Assembly: GCA_964462945.1 (NCBI GenBank)
Contig: CAYWZW010000077.1
Coordinates: 1 to 24,797, forward strand
DNA: 24,797 nt
Direction of reading: 5' to 3'
Source of the DNA: GCA-020343675 sp964462945
Lineage (GTDB): Bacteria > Planctomycetota > Phycisphaerae > Sedimentisphaerales > Anaerobacaceae
A program made the translations under genes and the position numbers. Positions 22,743-24,797 of this stretch are shown one piece after another; positions within the stretch are counted from its first letter, which is position 1; every line of letters begins with the position of its first letter. The notes beneath the pieces were generated by a model. The model saw only the letters and a program-made list of their open reading frames with translations, searched no databases and had not been told where the DNA came from.

Positions 22743-23756
22743 TTAGCGAATCGACACCTTCTGTCCCTTGCTCGCGGATTCCTTTTCGGCCGCGACGGTC
22801 TTCACCGAGTTCATCGACTGCTCCAGCGTCGTGATCGGCTTGACCTTTTTGCCACGGATGGCCTTGGCGAAATGCACGATTTGCAGGCCCCAGCCGTCTC
22901 CTGCCTGGACCTTCGGCGTAAACGCCTGGCCTTTCGCCGGGCAGACCCGCAGCGCGGGCTGGCGCGTCAGGTCGTAAACCAGCGTTGCCTTTTCCAGCAC
23001 GATGTTGAAGCTCATCTCGAAGCCGAACGTGGGCATCATCGCCCAGCCGCCTTCGGCCGTGACGACCTTGTCGTCATCGTAGAGATACTGTGTCACGATA
23101 TGGGCGATCCCTCCGCCGGGGCCTTTGGCGCCGAAGCTGCAAACCGCCTCCGGCACGCCGAACAGATACTGCACGTAGTCCGTGTCGTGGATGTGCAGAT
23201 CGAGGGCCATTCCTCCGCTGCGCCGTTCGTCCAGGAACCAGTTGTCGATGCTCCAGGTCGGGGCCGAACCCAGGCGCTGAAACGTCGCGGCAATGACCCG
23301 GCCGTACTTGCCGCTGTCCACGATCTCTTTGGCCTTGGCGTACTCGGGCCAGAATCGAACGCAGTGCCCGATTTGCAGGACCTTGCCGCTGCGTTTGGCC
23401 GCCGCGATCATCCGCTTGCAGTCCGCGGCGGTCAGGGCCATGGGCTTTTCGCACATGACGTGGACTCCCGCCGACAGGGCCCTGATGGAGTAGTCGGCGT
23501 GCAGATAGGTCGGCAGCGTGATTGAAACCGCGTCGAGCTTCGCCTCGGCCAGCATCTGCTCGAAGTCCGTGTACAATTTCAGGCTGTTGAAATCGACCGT
23601 TTCGCGGGCGTCTCCGATGTTCCCGACGGCTCGTGTCGTGTCTATGTTCGGATTGATGTCGCAGATGGCCGCAATTTTAGCGCCTTTCAGTGCCTTCCAG
23701 CACTTGTAGTGCGTCCGCCCCATGAACCCGAATCCTGCAATGCCCACTCTTACCAT
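22743..23756 (-). CDS. Gfo/Idh/MocA-family NAD(P)-dependent oxidoreductase
   Basis: 337 residues. The N-terminal Rossmann fold starts MVRVGIAGFGFMGRTHY with GxGxxG at 8-13. CEKPMAL with the catalytic-region EKP at 103-105 and GGMALDLHIHDTDYVQYLFG (181-200) are family hallmarks. These enzymes oxidise or reduce sugars and cyclitols such as myo-inositol, glucose or glucuronate derivatives. I start at 23756 because GGAGG (23766-23770) lies 9 bases upstream and the Rossmann strand begins at residue 2; a frame from 23798 adds 14 residues. First gene of the three-gene operon, 34 bp before the isomerase gene. No export signal, so it acts in the cytosol. Confidence 0.92.
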   Translation of the reverse strand: MVRVGIAGFGFMGRTHYKCWKALKGAKIAAICDINPNIDTTRAVGNIGDARETVDFNSLKLYTDFEQMLAEAKLDAVSITLPTYLHADYSIRALSAGVHVMCEKPMALTAADCKRMIAAAKRSGKVLQIGHCVRFWPEYAKAKEIVDSGKYGRVIAATFQRLGSAPTWSIDNWFLDERRSGGMALDLHIHDTDYVQYLFGVPEAVCSFGAKGPGGGIAHIVTQYLYDDDKVVTAEGGWAMMPTFGFEMSFNIVLEKATLVYDLTRQPALRVCPAKGQAFTPKVQAGDGWGLQIVHFAKAIRGKKVKPITTLEQSMNSVKTVAAEKESASKGQKVSIR

Positions 23757-23765
23757 CGTCGTAAT

Positions 23766-23770
23766 CCTCC
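23766..23770 (-). promoter_or_regulatory. Ribosome binding site deciding the oxidoreductase start
   Basis: GGAGG on the minus strand, 9 bases before the ATG at 23756. Confidence 0.7.
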
Positions 23771-23937
23771 CGTTCATTGTCCATCGTTCGGCTCTCACGC
23801 TTCACAACGTGGGCATTCTAACAGAGTCCCGAACGTTCGCAAACTCATTTTGTATAAATTTGTGAGGGATAAGCTGGCCTCAAGGGGACCCTCGGCTGGC
23901 CCGCCGGACAATAGACGGGCTGGTTTGTTTCGAGGGT

Positions 23938-24797
23938 TCAGCGGCCGGGGGAGGGTACCGAAGCGGTCCAGTTGTCGGGGTCGTTGCCGTAGTCCGTCGG
24001 GACTTTGCGGGTTAGCGACTGGCCCTGGCCATCCGGCTCGGCCGGCCAGAAGTCATCTAAGCCGGAGCCGTCGCTGTAATTGACCCTCTCGAGGCGGATA
24101 TAGTAACGCTGGCCCTGGTTGTCAATGTCGCCGGGCATGCTCAGCTCGACGCTCTCGCCGGCGTTGTTCAGCCTGCCGTCGTAAGGGCCAAGAATCTTTT
24201 CTGCGGGCACAGCCGGATACCGCCACGAAAACGCCTCCGGCTTCTGGACTACTAAGAGATAGCCGCCGGCAGGAATCGTCACCGGTGGATCAGCCGGGAA
24301 GGTGAACTCGACGCCGTCCGTGAACTTCCACGGCTCGCGGGTATCATGATCATAGAGCGTGACCGGCTCAGTGCTGATATTCTGAAGCTCGATGTACTCG
24401 TACTGGTCATTGGTGTATGAGCCGCCGACGGGCCAATCGGGGTTGTACATAATCTCGCTGATCACAATCGGACCGACCTTCGGATAGGCATTGGCCGTTC
24501 CCGGCGTATTGCCCTCCATCGCGACAAAGTTGTAACTATTGGTGCTGGCCTTGTAGTAGCGGCCGAACGAGACGCCGGTCGCTGAAGCGCCGAAATCCTC
24601 TGTCTCGCGATAGCCGGTCAGGACGCCGTTCCGGGCCGAGCTGAGATATATTTGTTCACCGTTTTCGCTCAGGGCAAAAGGCTCGTGAGAAGCCGGGTCG
24701 TTGGCATTGCCGAAATGCAAATCTTGATAGAAGACGAGGTATCCGTCTGGGCCAATTGTTGTCCCGTTGGCGATCTGGTACTTGAACAGAGTGTCCT
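23938..24797 (-). CDS. Lamin-tail-domain (LTD) surface protein, C-terminal part
   Basis: The frame stays open to the window edge (about 286 codons seen), so only the C-terminal part is present; the internal TTG at 24720 is not a start. It contains an incomplete first LTD-like domain ending in PFALSENGEQIYLSS, then a complete one: GPIVISEIMYNP, YEYIELQNISTEPVTLYD, EFTFPADPPVTIPAGGYLLV, LNNAGESVELS. The end carries a DDFWPAEPDGQGQSLTRK module and stops at VPSPGR. In planctomycetes such tails occur on very large secreted or surface proteins, often with CotH or dockerin parts. No PEP-CTERM sorting signal is visible. The stop lies about 180 bp from the oxidoreductase start, and no T-tailed terminator was seen. 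Confidence 0.85.
   Translation of the reverse strand, partial: DTLFKYQIANGTTIGPDGYLVFYQDLHFGNANDPASHEPFALSENGEQIYLSSARNGVLTGYRETEDFGASATGVSFGRYYKASTNSYNFVAMEGNTPGTANAYPKVGPIVISEIMYNPDWPVGGSYTNDQYEYIELQNISTEPVTLYDHDTREPWKFTDGVEFTFPADPPVTIPAGGYLLVVQKPEAFSWRYPAVPAEKILGPYDGRLNNAGESVELSMPGDIDNQGQRYYIRLERVNYSDGSGLDDFWPAEPDGQGQSLTRKVPTDYGNDPDNWTASVPSPGR

Noticed and set aside
22022..23525. Long plus-strand frames over the isomerase and oxidoreductase genes
   Set aside because: Shadow frames opposite genes with clear catalytic motifs.
1..24797. CRISPR array, tRNA, rRNA, prophage or complete insertion sequence
   Set aside because: No regularly spaced repeats, clover-leaf sequence, transposase motif or phage structural gene was seen on either strand. 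The dispersed repeats are irregular and short.

Overview
The window looks like a chromosomal segment of a Gram-negative bacterium of the PVC group, most plausibly a planctomycete of the Phycisphaerae side (inference). The grounds are a Ser/Thr kinase with a single C-terminal membrane anchor, a lamin-tail-domain surface protein, a Gfo/Idh/MocA oxidoreductase with a sugar isomerase and transporter, KdsC and LptC/LptA-like envelope genes, and an Etf/acyl-CoA dehydrogenase operon. Intergenic spaces are littered with short inverted and dispersed repeats. Core genes are GC-rich. Several islets are clearly richer in A+T: about 157-880, 5629-7346, 11803-13281 and, less strongly, 15928-20400.

Layout. 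(1) 157-879 minus is a zinc-ribbon DUF4145 protein with a poly-lysine tail, followed by a repeat-filled gap to 1887. (2) 1888-4931 plus is kdsC followed by a large LptC/LptA-like periplasmic protein, with a convergent HAD phosphatase/mutase at 4942-5622. (3) 5629-7346 minus is a translationally coupled AAA ATPase plus DUF4276 (Toprim-like) pair, a probable defence module. (4) 7436-11403 minus is etfB-etfA-acyl-CoA dehydrogenase, with a recognisable promoter upstream and a strong terminator downstream. (5) 11803-14033 minus holds an orphan DpnII/MboI-like nuclease and two small membrane proteins. (6) 14483-15706 plus is a Ser/Thr kinase with its own promoter. (7) 15928-20400 minus is a tight six-gene cluster in which every product carries an export signal: an M48 metalloprotease, an unrecognised secreted protein, a CsgG/FlgO-like protein, a TPR lipoprotein and two lipoproteins that look like divergent paralogues. 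(8) 20645-23756 minus is a carbohydrate-catabolic operon (oxidoreductase, TIM-barrel isomerase/epimerase, MFS transporter) ending in a strong terminator. (9) 23938-24797 minus is the C-terminal part of a lamin-tail-domain protein that runs off the window.

The best candidates for something undescribed are the six-gene exported cluster, the fused LptC/LptA-like repeat protein next to kdsC, and the AAA-DUF4276 pair inserted 6 bp upstream of a housekeeping HAD gene. The intergenic repeats include a long unexplained hairpin at 11624-11726. No rRNA, tRNA, CRISPR array or intact transposase was seen.
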